Source of the DNA: Closterium sp. NIES-65
Lineage: Eukaryota > Streptophyta > Zygnematophyceae > Desmidiales > Closteriaceae
DNA: 64,000 nt
NCBI GenBank assembly: GCA_948144175.1
Contig: CANXME010000043.1
Coordinates: forward strand, 744,001-808,000
Reading direction: 5' to 3'
The position numbers were made by a program, and so were the translations under genes. This document shows positions 40,819 to 51,134 of this stretch, piece by piece. The notes under the pieces were generated by a model, which saw only the letters and a list, made by a program, of their open reading frames with translations, had not been told where the DNA came from and ran no database searches. The first letter of the stretch is position 1. Every line of letters starts with the position of its first letter.

Positions 40819-43800
40819 GTCATCATCATCGTCGTCATCATGGCCCTTCCCCCCACCTCCGCTCCCCCCTCCAGACGATCCAGTCTTGCAGGAAAAGTCA
40901 ACGGTGATGCGACCACTGGGAAGGGAAGCAAGGCGGATGGGGGGACGGGAAAAGAGGAAAACGAAAGAGGAGAATGAAAGAGGAGAATGAAATGGGTGAG
41001 AGTCTACCCAGGCTCTTGGAACCCGAGGAGTAGGAGTAGTACATTCTAGGATGTTATTTGTTCGTCCCCACCCACCAGCAACCCACCAGCAATCATACAT
41101 ACCCCCTATAAGCATCCTCAACACACTCATTATGCGCCACCGTGGAAGCTTCTTGGAGTCTGAGGGGGAGTAGGCCCAGAGCAGGCTGTTGCTCCCTGCC
41201 ACGACCACACAACCATACATACATACCCCTATAAGCAACCCACCATACTCATTATAAGCAAGCTTTGTACACTCACTATGCACCGCCGTGGAAGCCTAGG
41301 CTCTTAGAGCCCGAGGGGGAGTAGGCCCAGAGCAGGCTGTTGCTCCCTGCCACTTGCACCTTGGCTGCCGAACCTGTGCCCTGGGTTCGGGAGAACCTGA
41401 GGAATGAGAAGGAGAGGAGGGATGGGAAGAAGAGAGATAGACATGTGAGCAGTTGGAGGGGAGATTGTGCTGAGTAAAGGGATTTTGCAGAGTGGAATAT
41501 GAAACGCACCCTATGTCTAGTTTAAAGCTAGAATAAAGAAGCAAAATCCCAACGACAGCTCACTTGACCACTGTGGACCCAGCGGCAACTCACTTGACCA
41601 CTGTGGATCCAGCGGCAACTCACTTGACCACTGTGGACCCAGATGCACTGGTGGTTGTGTTGGCAGTGCCGATGCCAAAAGCAGTGGTGCGCTGGATCGA
41701 GCCCACGGAGTATCCACCGATCTTATACGCTGCCACTCCGCCAAGCACAGCACACAGCACACAGCCCACAGCCTCCAGAAACTCACTTGATCACCGTAGA
41801 CCCAGAAGTGCTGGTGGTGGTGTTGGCAGTCCCAATGCCAAAAGCAGTTGTCCGTTGGATCGAGCCCATGGAGTATCCACCGATCTTATACGCTGCCACT
41901 CCGCCGCCCGCCATGTTACCAAAAACGGCGTCGGAAGGTGCCATCTTGCCGCCCTTGGCCCATGCGAGGGCGATCCAGCCGGACTTGGCGGGGGCGGCTG
42001 TGGCCTCGATGGCCAGATCGAGCTGCGAGGCAGACGCTGCTTTCCAGTGAAGGAGGAGGCTGAAGGGAAAGGGAGAGGGGAAGAAGCAGTGCGGACAAAG
42101 AGAAGGCATTGGGTTCAGCCGGCCTTGGCCGGGGCGGCTGTGGCCTTGATGGCTAGATCGAGCTGCGAGGCAGAAGCTGCTTTCCAGTGCAGGAGCAGGC
42201 CGAGGGAGAGAGGAGGGGAGAAGGTGCTCGAGAGAGGAGGGAGGAGAGGAGGGAGGAGAGGAGGGAGGAGAGGAGGGAGGAGAGGAGGGAGGAGAGGAGG
42301 GAGGAGAGGAGGGAGGAGAGGAGGGAGGAGAGGAGGGGGATACAGCCCTTTTTAGGGTGTATCTACTCAAAAAGGGAAACAGGAGAATCTGATCGGTAGG
42401 GGGACGAGAGACGAGGGAGGAGAGGCGAGAGATACAGGAGAATCCGATAGGTAGGGGGACGAGAGAGGGGAGAACATGGAAAGGCGGAGAGGGGAGGACT
42501 TACGTGCTTCCCTTGAGCTGAGTCCGGTAGGTGTAGTGAGGTACAGTGGACGCGGGACAGTTGGAGCCTCCCCCAGAAGAGAGTAAGGGAGAAAGGGAGA
42601 AAAGAACACTTACGTGGTGCCCTTGAGCTGAGTCCGGTAGGTATATCCGGGGAGGGTGGACGCGGGGCAGTTGGAGCCTCCTCCAGAAGAGGACGGCGGA
42701 GGGGGAGGGGCGGGGGTGGTGGGCGGAGGGGGCGGGGTGGCGGGGGGAGGGGGCGCAGGGGTGGCGGAAGCAGAAGCGTCACAGGAGAAGTCCACGTCAG
42801 CACTGCCACTGCGATTGGGGGAGTGGGGGAAAAAAGGGGGAAGAAAGGGGGAAGAAGGGGGAAGGAGGGGGGAGAACATGTGAGAAGCGAGAAGGCGCCA
42901 GGGTGTCAGCTTCTATCCCATTGGTGGCTGGGTGGGTGGGCGATGACGTATGCATGGTCCTCGGCTCCACATCAGCCACTGGGGAGTGGCCCAGACGAGA
43001 GAGTTGGTGCTTGCCTGCCATACCCCCACTGCCACTGCCAGCACGCTGCGCGTAATCCCCGCGCTCGCAACGCGCACAGTGCCCCAAAGCACTCACTAGC
43101 CCACGCCCATCCCCACTTATTGAGTCGACTCAAAAGTCCCCACGCCCATCTCCACTTATTGAGTCGACTCAAAAGTCCCCACGCCCATCCCCACTTATTG
43201 AGTCGACTCAAAAGTCCCCACGCCCATCCCCACTTATTGAGTCGACTCAAAAGTCCCCACGCCCATCCCCACTTATTGAGTCGACTCAAAAGTCCCCACG
43301 CCCATCCCCACTTATTTCACCCACCCACTCCCTACGCGTGCATCGCTCCCAGTTCTCACTAGTGGCTGTTGTGGTATGCCATGGTCTTAGCGCCACTGGC
43401 GGAGAAGGCCCAGATGAGCGAGTTGACTCCTGCCCGTCATCCCCTCCCCTGTCATACCTTCCCCGCCACTGCACACACAGCCGCCCCCAGACACTCACTA
43501 GTGGCTGTTGTGGTAGGCGACGGTCTTAGAGCCACTGGCGGAGAAGGCCCAGATGAGCGAGTTGACTCCTGCCACGTCCACAGCGACCGATGAGCCGTCG
43601 CTTGCTGACCGGGTGAACCTGGTGTGGGAGAGGAGAGAGTAGAGGAGAGGAGGGAGTGGAGGAGAGGAGGGTATGAAAGCCTTATCAATCCAGTCCAGGT
43701 CCAGCTGAGGAGTCTGTCGTCGTAAATGTAACTGACGTGCACAAGTAGCTGACGTGCACAAAGTGGCTGACGTGTACAAGTGACTGACGTGTACAGCACG

Positions 43801-44789
43801 AGTAGCACTGATAAACGCGACGCGATACTACTCACTTGGCGATGGTGGTCGTTGTTCCCGCGGTTAACGAAACGCTCCCCGGGGTGAACGCGCTCGTCGC
43901 AGCGACGTTGCTCGCCGAGTACCCCGTGATTCTGTACGCTTTAATAGCCGGCGACGTCGCGAGGTTGCACATCACCGCGTCTGCCGGCGCCATCGCGCCG
44001 GGCGACGACGCCCACGCCACAGAGAACCACCCCGTCCCCGCGCCGCTCGCTCGCGTCGCCTCGACCGCCAGCTGGATCGTCGACGTGGCGGTTACCGCCC
44101 AATGCAGGCGGAGACTGGGGGATTTTCGGGGGAGGTTCGGGGGAACGCATGGCGGGGGGGGGAAGGGACAGGCCAATGCAGGTTAGCGCCGGCGACTCGT
44201 AAGTCACCTCGCCGGATGTTTAGCATCAGCCAATGCAGGCGGCGACAGACGGGGCTCGCGATTACTATAACAGGAAAGTAACAGCGCTTCGCCGAATTGA
44301 AACGAAACTCGTGTGCAAAGCTCCGCGCTTCCGAAGCGGAGGGTTGGGGTATCTCTCAATGACAAAGCGATTTTGGTGTTCAAAATTTCGTGAGTCACGG
44401 ACGGCGCATCAAGATGCAGATTGACGGTGTGGTTTCCATACGCATCGACGGCGCTCTTACCCGCTCGCGAGTGCGATCGACGACGTGTAACCCGACAGTG
44501 ACGACGGATCGCACGTGCCAGTCGCAGCGGGTTTGACGCTAGCAATCGTCATCGCGGCAGGCTGCGCTGCCTGGGTTCCCGCGCGCAGCGACGAGAAAAG
44601 CTGCGACACGGCGGACGCGACATTCCACCTCCAACCCGAGCCTACTGGTTGCGCGGCCAGCGCATTTTGCGGGAGAATCAGCGTGGCAAAAACCAGCGCT
44701 AAGAGGGGGAGCAAGCGCTTTGCGAGCGGGCGATGAGTGGTCCTTCGTGACGGTTGATGCGAGCAGCGCCGCGAAAAACGCGGAGCCAT
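40639..44789 (-). CDS. Gene F: secreted two-DOMON protein with long poly-Asp tail
   Basis: Spliced model of 530 aa; exons (descending) 44789-44461, 44114-43836, 43618-43499, 42808-42614, 42059-41787, 41396-41277, 40915-40639. Signal: basic start then LLPLLALVFATLILP. Cys...SSLSGY closes exon 1. DOMON 1 has GAMAPADA; the short exon has WAFSASGS and AYHNSH. The linker has ADVDFSC, a Pro-rich spacer and CPASTLPGY. DOMON 2 has GKMAPSDA; the next exon has WAYSPSGS and GFHGGA. The last exon starts GRITVDFSCKTG, then a Gly-rich stretch, about 27 consecutive Asp, and a Lys/Gly-rich basic end. A charge switch from strongly acidic to strongly basic at the C-terminus is unusual. Metal or polysaccharide binding is possible, but this is guesswork. 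Confidence 0.8.
40757..40842. repeat. (ATC)n trinucleotide repeat coding poly-Asp in gene F
   Basis: Read on the minus strand it is (GAT)n within the terminal exon. Equivalent Asp runs occur at 10378-10401 in gene B and about 34525-34580 in gene E. Confidence 0.9.
41010..42200 (-). repeat. Copies of exons 6 and 5 in gene F introns
   Basis: 3' copies of exon 6 (SNSLLWAYSPS(D/G)SK) lie at about 41010-41045 and 41130-41200. 3' copies of exon 5 (STVVK/STVIK with its GTGAGT donor) lie at about 41560-41600, 41585-41630 and 41615-41740. A 5' copy of exon 5 at about 42115-42200 has lost its AG acceptor, whereas the functional copy at 42059 keeps it. Confidence 0.7.
42233..42335. repeat. 12-bp minisatellite
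   Basis: About eight copies of GGGAGGAGAGGA in gene F intron 4, just upstream of the duplicated DOMON exon. Confidence 0.9.
42500..42570 (-). repeat. 3' copy of the linker exon of gene F
   Basis: The end of exon 4 (CP(A)STxPxYTYRTQLKGST) is repeated with a donor-like GTAAGT. Confidence 0.65.
42955..43435 (-). repeat. 3' copies of short exon 3 flanking a palindrome array (gene F)
   Basis: Copies of VNSLIWAFSASGAKTMAYHNSH lie at about 43360-43430, and a poorer one (TNSLVWA) at about 42960-43015. Confidence 0.6.
43101..43317. repeat. 39-bp tandem repeat, each unit holding a palindrome
   Basis: Five units, with the TTGAGTCGACTCAA core at 43120, 43159, 43198, 43237 and 43276. The rest of each unit is CCCACGCCCATCCCCACTTA. 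The array lies in intron 3 of gene F. Confidence 0.95.
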
Positions 44790-46240
44790 CGTTGAGAATT
44801 TACGTAGTCGGGCGTAAAATGAAAGCTGACGGCGAGATGCGACGCGGGGGATTCGGACGAAGAAGGTTAGTGGCTGAGAAACACGCGCGGAAATGGCGAT
44901 GGGTGGGGATGGATGGGCGGCGGGTGATTGGCGATGGATTATTGCTCCGCTCTGACTTTCTCTCGCTCGCGGTTAGCTTCAAGCAAGAACAGCTATCGAA
45001 GCCAGGTGTTGAAGCGGGAATAAGAAGTGAAACCTGATTTAGCTTGTTTTGTACTCGCAGGGTATTCGTTCGGAATTCCATTCGAAAGCGCAATGCGCGG
45101 GAATGAGAAAGAATGAGAGGATTAGGGGGAGCAGCTGAAGCGGGAATGAGGGGGGTAACAAGAGAGAAGGGTGAGGGGGGAAGAGCAGGACGAGGATAAC
45201 GAGCAGGAAAGGGGGGGTGTAGGCGGGGAGCGGGGTAGGGGGAGAACAATAAGGGGAACGGCGCGTTTCACGACGCGACGGTGTCGGTGACGCAGAAACG
45301 AAGATTGCGCGTGTCACGCAGCTCTGGCTCCATCCATTCAAGCTTGTCAGAGAAGCCAGGGAAAATGCACGAGCTTCCGCATTGGGCAGGGAGAAGAAAT
45401 TGCTTCAGTTCCTAGGATAATAAAGCTGTTATCTTTTTCGTTATCTACCTCCTTTTGGTGCGGCAATGAAAGCTTTAGGTTGCATAATGCACTTTGTTAT
45501 TGTCATCATCGGGCTCACGAAAACGTTGAGAAACTACACCAAGTTTCAACACGGAAATGACACTTGCGGCTGGTGTTTTGGTGAGTTTGGCGGGGGAGGG
45601 CATTGGGGGGGGCACCACCACACAAGTGTTCTTTCTGGCGGTCACGTTTGCAAATCACACAGCATTATTCGTTGACGGCAGTCAACATGTCAGTCAGGGG
45701 AAACGGTGCACAGCACACCGACCACGAGAAATCCACGAGCCATTCGAGGCAAGGGGGAGGGGCTTTGCTCCAGCGGTCAACTGTATTCGTAGAGTGGACG
45801 AAATAGTGCGTGGTGACCACAGAAAAAGAGTGTGTCGGCTCAATTTGCGATATGGGAGGTGGGTCACCACGAAGTGAAGTGCGGAAAACAAGTACAAGTG
45901 TTCTCGTTTATAGTCCGACAGATCAACATCGCCACGCGCAGACTATGTGCGAAAACCTTCAAACCCCAGGCAAAACGCGATACTGTTAGTCCCGTTCAAG
46001 AAAATTGCATGAAAGGTGGTTGTTTTGCTACTATTTTCTGGATTTCGGCATTTACGTAGATTTGGACCGCGCTTGCTTCAACTTCCAGTCGCACGGTTTT
46101 CCACACTGATCAATGTCGCATGACTGACGGGCAAAAATAAACAGAATCAACAATGGTTTTGGGGTCGAATAGTAACCCAAAAAAAAAAATTACCCTGTAA
46201 TCGAAATAAATAAGATGTCATCGTCGATCGCGCTTGAGAC
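44790..46240. other. Intergenic region between gene F and the copia element
   Basis: It should hold the gene F promoter. Short open frames around 45466-45877 show no recognisable family. No palindromes or exon copies seen. Confidence 0.6.
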
Positions 46241-46245
46241 AAGAC

Positions 46246-46377
46246 TGTCAAACATTATATATGTTGTGTTAGTTTAGGCTACAGTGGGTTAGCCTATAGG
46301 GGGTACACAATTCTAGGGTTAGGTACTTGTACTCATTTCACTGTTAGTTCATTCATTCCTGTTCAGTTATTCCAACA
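46246..46377 (+). repeat. 5' LTR of the copia element
   Basis: TGTCAAACATTATATATG at the start, CCAACA at the end. It is followed at 46378 by TGGTATAGAGCAGGTCC, a primer site close to the usual TGGTATCAGAGC. Confidence 0.95.
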
Positions 46378-46479
46378 TGGTATAGAGCAGGTCCTTCCTA
46401 GGACCGAAATTTTTTAAGGGCCCATCACTATCTACCTACCTACATACCTACTTCCGCCCTAGGGCGCCTCGGCTTCGTC

Positions 46480-47200
46480 ACGCCCCTAGAGGCCCCCCTT
46501 GTCGGCCCCGCGCTAGCCCCGTTCAGGCCCCGTCGGCCCCACGCCCGCTGTCTCTAGCGACCCCGTTCAGGCCCCGTCGGCACCGTTCAGGCCCCGTCGG
46601 CCCCGCGCTAGCCCCGTTCAGGCCCCGTCGGCCCCGCGCTAGCCCCGTTCAGGCCCCGTCGGCCCCACGCCCGCTATCCCTAGAGGCCCCGTCGGCCCCG
46701 TTCAGGCCCCGTCGGCCCCGCACTAGCCCCGTTCAGGCCCCGTCGGCCCCGCGCTAGCCCCGTTCAGGCCCCGTCGGCCCCACGCCCACTATCCCTAGAG
46801 GCCCCGTCGGCCCCACGCCCACTATCCCTAGAGGCCCCGTCGGCCCCGTTCAAGCCCCGTCGGCCCCGCACTAGCCCCGTTCAGGCCCCGTCGGCCCCGT
46901 GCTAGCCCCGTTCAGGCCCCGTCGGCCCCGCGCTAGCCCCGTTCAGGCCCCGTCGGCCCCGCGCTAGCCCCGTTCAGGCCCCGATCGGCTCCGCGCCCGC
47001 CGTCCCTAGAGGCCCCAACCGGCCACGTGCCCACCGTCCCTAGAGGCTCCGAGCGGCCCGTTCCCGCCGCAGCCCGCGACCGAACCGAGCCGCGCAACCC
47101 GAGCCGCGCGACCCGAGCCGCACGGCCCGAGCCGAGCCGCGCGACCCAGCCGAACCGCGCGACCCGACCCGAACCGAGCCGCGCCGCCCTACCCTAACTG
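46480..47200 (+). repeat. 31-bp and shorter GC repeats in the copia leader
   Basis: The untranslated leader is built from more than ten copies of GGCCCCGTCGGCCCCGCGCT followed by AGCCCCGTTCA, then a CGAGCCGCGCGACC-type repeat from about 47060. Confidence 0.9.
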
Positions 47201-47250
47201 AACCGTCCTAACTGCTTCTCCTCCTACTACTGCTGCTACTTCTGCTTCCT

Positions 47251-48399
47251 ATGGCTAGCCCACAGGTTCTCGTGTTCGATGCTGAGGGCCGTCCTGTGAA
47301 GTTTGACACCTGGCTCGATGACCTGCACCTCTACCTACAGCTCACAGCCAAGGATGACATCTCACTGTACGACCACGCCCTAGACCATGTCACTGCCCCT
47401 GCTGCTACTGCTGACAGCACTGCTCGCTCCCAGTGGCAGACTCGTGATGCTCACGCTCGCTTCGCTATTCGCAACTCACTGCCGATAGACGAACGCGAGC
47501 ACTTTGGCCAGCACAAGACTGCACAGGCACTGTACACCGCTGTAGTTGCTCGCTACTCCTCACCTGCCTCTGCCGCGCTAGGCCGTCTCTCCCTCCCCTA
47601 CCTGTTTCCCGACCTGGCCTCGTTCCACACAGTCGCTGACCTCATCACGCACCTTCGTACTAGTGAGGCCCGCTTCCGTGCCGCCATGCCTGCTGAGTTC
47701 CTTGCCACTCACCCCCCTCCACTCTGGCTCACTCTCTACCACCTAGTCACCCGCCTCCCTGACACACTGCGTGCTGTCAGGGACCACTTCCTAGCTCGCT
47801 GCCCCACTGAGCTCACCATTGCCCTCCTCGAGAAGGAGCTACTTGCAGTTGAGACTAGCATAGTCGCTGTAGGTGCCTCTCGTGGCGACCCTCGTACCCC
47901 GTTCTTTGAGGGGTGTTCTCCCTCCCCCCTTCTTCCCTCTGTCGCCTCTGCTGCTGCTGTCGACCTTCTTGGTGCTGAGAAGGTCGACGCCGCGTCTGCC
48001 TCGACCGGGCGCCGCAGCGGCAAGGGCAAAGGGGGCAAGGGTGGTGGCGGTGATGGCGGGGGAGGCGGCGGTGGGGGCGGTGGAGGCGGTGGGGGTGGTG
48101 GCTCGGCTGGAGGGGCGAGTGGTAGCGGTGGGGGTGGTGGCGGCAGCGGCGGGGGAGGTGGCAGGGGCGGAGGCGGTGGTTGGGGTGGAGGTGGCCGCGG
48201 CGGCGGCAGGGGTTGGGGTGGTCGAGGAGGTGGCAGCGGTGGCGGTGGCCGTGGAGGCGCTGGCGGTGGCCAGGGCCAGCAACACAGTCCTTCGCCCCAG
48301 GAGGTCCGTGAGTGGTACTCTCAGCACGGGGGTGGGGGTGGTCTTAGCTGCACGTACGTCATTCGCACTGGTCACCACACTGGTCAGCAGTGTGGATGA
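47251..48399 (+). CDS. gag: Copia Gag
   Basis: 382 aa from ATG. The N-terminal half resembles the copia Gag domain (FDTWLDDLHLYLQLTA, ARFAIRNSLP, HFGQHKTAQALYTAVVARYSS). The C-terminal part is almost pure Gly with Arg, then a Cys/His cluster (CTYVIRTGHHTGQQCG) where a TGA stop falls. The frame remains open after this TGA and runs into protease, so the stop is either a point mutation or a readthrough site. Confidence 0.85.
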   Translation: MASPQVLVFDAEGRPVKFDTWLDDLHLYLQLTAKDDISLYDHALDHVTAPAATADSTARSQWQTRDAHARFAIRNSLPIDEREHFGQHKTAQALYTAVVARYSSPASAALGRLSLPYLFPDLASFHTVADLITHLRTSEARFRAAMPAEFLATHPPPLWLTLYHLVTRLPDTLRAVRDHFLARCPTELTIALLEKELLAVETSIVAVGASRGDPRTPFFEGCSPSPLLPSVASAAAVDLLGAEKVDAASASTGRRSGKGKGGKGGGGDGGGGGGGGGGGGGGGGSAGGASGSGGGGGGSGGGGGRGGGGGWGGGGRGGGRGWGGRGGGSGGGGRGGAGGGQGQQHSPSPQEVREWYSQHGGGGGLSCTYVIRTGHHTGQQCG

Positions 48400-50193
48400 C
48401 CGCACGCCACACAGCGCTGCTTCTCTCGTCTCGACGATGTTTGGCGTGTTCAGTTCCCTCAGGCCACTGAGCTGCCCCGCTGGATTGATCTCCTGAAGAA
48501 GGGGATTGATATCTATGCTCTAGACTTTGATGCTATTCTATCTGCCATGTATGTGATGTCTACTAGTGGAGAGGGTGCTGAGTACTTGTGTGTGCCGCCC
48601 GACCCGGGCACTAGGGCCAGTGCGTCTGCCGCTCCAGGTATTCGCGTGTCGGCTACCCCAGGTGCTGGTGAGGCTGCTGCTCTAGGTGCTCGTGTGTCTG
48701 CCCCCCTTGGTACTGAGTCGACTGCAGCACTGCACACCTTCACACTGGACTCAGGTGCTTCTCGCTGCTTCTTTCGTGACCGCACTGCCCTTGAGCCGCT
48801 TGCTCGACCAGTTGCTGTCTCCCTTGCTGACCCCTCTGGGGGTCCGGTCATTGCGACCTCTTCCACTGTCCTTCCCTGTCCTGCGGTCCCGTCGGGCACA
48901 CTGTCAGGTCTCCACCTCCCCTCGTTCTCTACAAACTTGGTGGCAGGATGTGCGCTCCAGGACGGGGGTGTTCACCAGTTCACCCCTGCCTACGAGCGCG
49001 TGACACACTGCACGTGTGCTCGTACGGGCCGTCACTTGGCTACCTTCACTCGGCAGCCGGGGTCGGACCTGTACACACTGACTACTGAGTCCCCTCAGGT
49101 TGCTGCGTCTGCGTCCGCGTCACGTCAGCTGTCCGCCCCCTGCTCGTGTCGCTCTCTGGCACACGAGACTGTCCTCTGGCACCACCGCCTTGGCCACCCG
49201 TCTGTGCAGCGGCTTTGTGCCATGCACTCCCGGTACCTTGTCTCTGGCCTGCCCAGAGTCCTTCCTCCCCTCCCACCCTCACCTGCTCCTACCTGTCTCC
49301 CCTGTGTCGAGGGACGGCAGCGCGCCGCTCCTCACTCCTCTCCGTTTCCCCCGACGACTGCTCCCTTGCAGATGCTCCACATGGACGTGTGGGGCCCAGC
49401 CCGCGTCCGTGGTCAGGGTCAGGAGAGGTGCTTCCTGATAGTTGTTGACGACTACTCGCGCTACACCTCGGTATTCCCCTTGCGCACCAAGGGTGAAGTC
49501 CCTGATGTCTTGATCCCTTGGATCCGCAGAGCCCGTCTCCAGCTCAGCGAGCGTTTTCACTCGGACTTTCCTGTCCTACGCTTGCACTCTGACAGAGGTG
49601 GTGAGTTCTCCTCCGACCTCTTGGCAGCCTACTGTGCTGAGCACGGCATTGAGCAGCCGTTCACGCTTCCGGCCTCTCTACAACAGAATGGGGTTGCGGA
49701 GCGCCGCATTGGCCTGGTCATGGAGGTCGCCCGTACTTCCTTGATCCATGCGGCTGCCCCCCACTTTCTGTGGCCGTTTGCAGTCCGGTACGCTGCGCAT
49801 CAGCTCAACCTCTGGCCCCGTGTCTCCTTGCCGGAGACCTCGCCCACGTTGCTGTGGACGGGGGAGGTTGGCGATGCGTCGCGTTTCCGGGTCTGGGGAT
49901 CTCGAGCTTTTGTCCGGGATACGTCTGCAGAGAAGCTCTCCTCCCGTGCTGTTCCCTGCGTCTTCCTCGGCTTTGTCCCGGACGCGTCTGGTTGGCACTT
50001 TTACCACGCCACCTCGCGCCGAGTCTTGCCCTCCCAGGACGTCACTTTTAACGAGTCCGTCCCCTACTACCGCCTCTTCGCCTACCGCTATGCCCCGCTC
50101 CCCCCCCCCCGCCTCTCTTCCTCGCGCCATGTGCTGCTGTTGCAGACCCCCTCCCCCCTCAGGGTGCCGCTCCCTCAGGTGTGTCTCAGGTAG
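48400..50193 (+). CDS. pol: Copia protease and integrase
   Basis: Same frame as Gag after the TGA. The protease active site is LDSGASRCFF. Then comes the GAG-pre-integrase zinc region (WHHRLGHPS, LPCVEGRQ). The integrase core has Asp in LHMDVWGP, Asp in LHSDRGGEF and Glu in NGVAERRIG. The frame drifts after the C run at 50099-50110, so the last 30 residues are probably out of register. Confidence 0.9.
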   Translation, partial: PHATQRCFSRLDDVWRVQFPQATELPRWIDLLKKGIDIYALDFDAILSAMYVMSTSGEGAEYLCVPPDPGTRASASAAPGIRVSATPGAGEAAALGARVSAPLGTESTAALHTFTLDSGASRCFFRDRTALEPLARPVAVSLADPSGGPVIATSSTVLPCPAVPSGTLSGLHLPSFSTNLVAGCALQDGGVHQFTPAYERVTHCTCARTGRHLATFTRQPGSDLYTLTTESPQVAASASASRQLSAPCSCRSLAHETVLWHHRLGHPSVQRLCAMHSRYLVSGLPRVLPPLPPSPAPTCLPCVEGRQRAAPHSSPFPPTTAPLQMLHMDVWGPARVRGQGQERCFLIVVDDYSRYTSVFPLRTKGEVPDVLIPWIRRARLQLSERFHSDFPVLRLHSDRGGEFSSDLLAAYCAEHGIEQPFTLPASLQQNGVAERRIGLVMEVARTSLIHAAAPHFLWPFAVRYAAHQLNLWPRVSLPETSPTLLWTGEVGDASRFRVWGSRAFVRDTSAEKLSSRAVPCVFLGFVPDASGWHFYHATSRRVLPSQDVTFNESVPYYRLFAYRYAPLPPPRLSSSRHVLLLQTPSPLRVPLPQVCLR

Positions 50194-51134
50194 ACCCGGT
50201 TGAGCCTGTTGAGGTAGCTGTCGACTCTCGTCCTACTGGGGGTGCTGAGCCTGGGGGTGCTGAGCCTGGGGGTGTGGAGCCTGGGGGTGCTGAGCCTGGG
50301 GGTGTGGAGCCTGGGGGTGTGGAGCCTGGGGGTGTGGAGCTTGGGGGTGGTGAGCTTGGGGGTGTGGAGCCTTGGGGTGCTGAGCTTGGGGGTGCTGAGC
50401 TTGGGGGTGCTGAGCTTCGAGGTGCTGAGCAGCACAGTCCGGAGTCTGGGGGTTTTGGGTCTGGAGGTACTGGGCCTGGGAGTCCTACACCTGGAGGAGC
50501 CCTCTCCTCGGAGCAGCTGCGTGAGTGGTACTTACAGTACTGCAGCCTCAGGAGAGGTGCCGCTCGAGCCGGACGTGCTGCTGAGACTGGTGCTAGTGCT
50601 TCTCCTCCCGTTCGGGAGCTCCTGTCCCGTGAGCGGATCCGTGAGTGGTACGAGCGGCGCTGCACTCTTCAGAGTGGCGTGCCTCGTGTTGCGGACCCCG
50701 CTGCCGTTGGAGCTGCTGCTGGTGCTGAGGACCCGGGTGTTGGAGCTGCTGCTGGTGCTGAGGACCCGGGCATTGGAGCTGCTGCTGGTGCTGCGGACCC
50801 GGGCGTTGGAGCTGCTACTGGTGCTGAGGACCCGGGTGTTGGAGCTGCTGCTGGTGCTGAGGACCCAGGCGTTGGAGCTGCTGCAGGTGCTACGGACCCG
50901 GGTGCTGGAGCTGCTTCTGTTGCTATAGACCCAGGTGTTGGAGCTGCTACTAGAGCTGGGGACCCAGGTGTTGGCGCTGTTGCTGGTGCTGCGGACCCTG
51001 GTGCAGGTGTCCCTGCTGGCTCTGGTGTCGCTGCACGGTCCCAGCCGTACTTCGTTCCGCTCCTTCAGCAGGTTCTTGGTCAGCTCCCTCCTCCTTGTCC
51101 TCCTCCCTCCTTAGCGTGTCCTCCGCCTGTCTAG
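50105..51134 (+). CDS. Copia spacer between integrase and reverse transcriptase
   Basis: A low-complexity linker in a different frame from integrase. It holds GGAEPGGVEPG-type 15-bp repeats (50237-50430), then REWYLQYCSL and REWYERRCTL motifs, then about nine 33-bp repeats coding VGAAAGAEDPG (50700-51000). It ends at a TAG; the reverse transcriptase follows in yet another frame. Confidence 0.7.

Noticed and set aside
45466..45877. Short open frames between gene F and the copia element
   Set aside because: No recognisable motif, no splice context and biased composition; not supported as a gene.
47736..48496. Antisense and shifted frames over copia Gag rich in Thr, Ala or Val
   Set aside because: They are shadows of the Gly-rich repeat of Gag.
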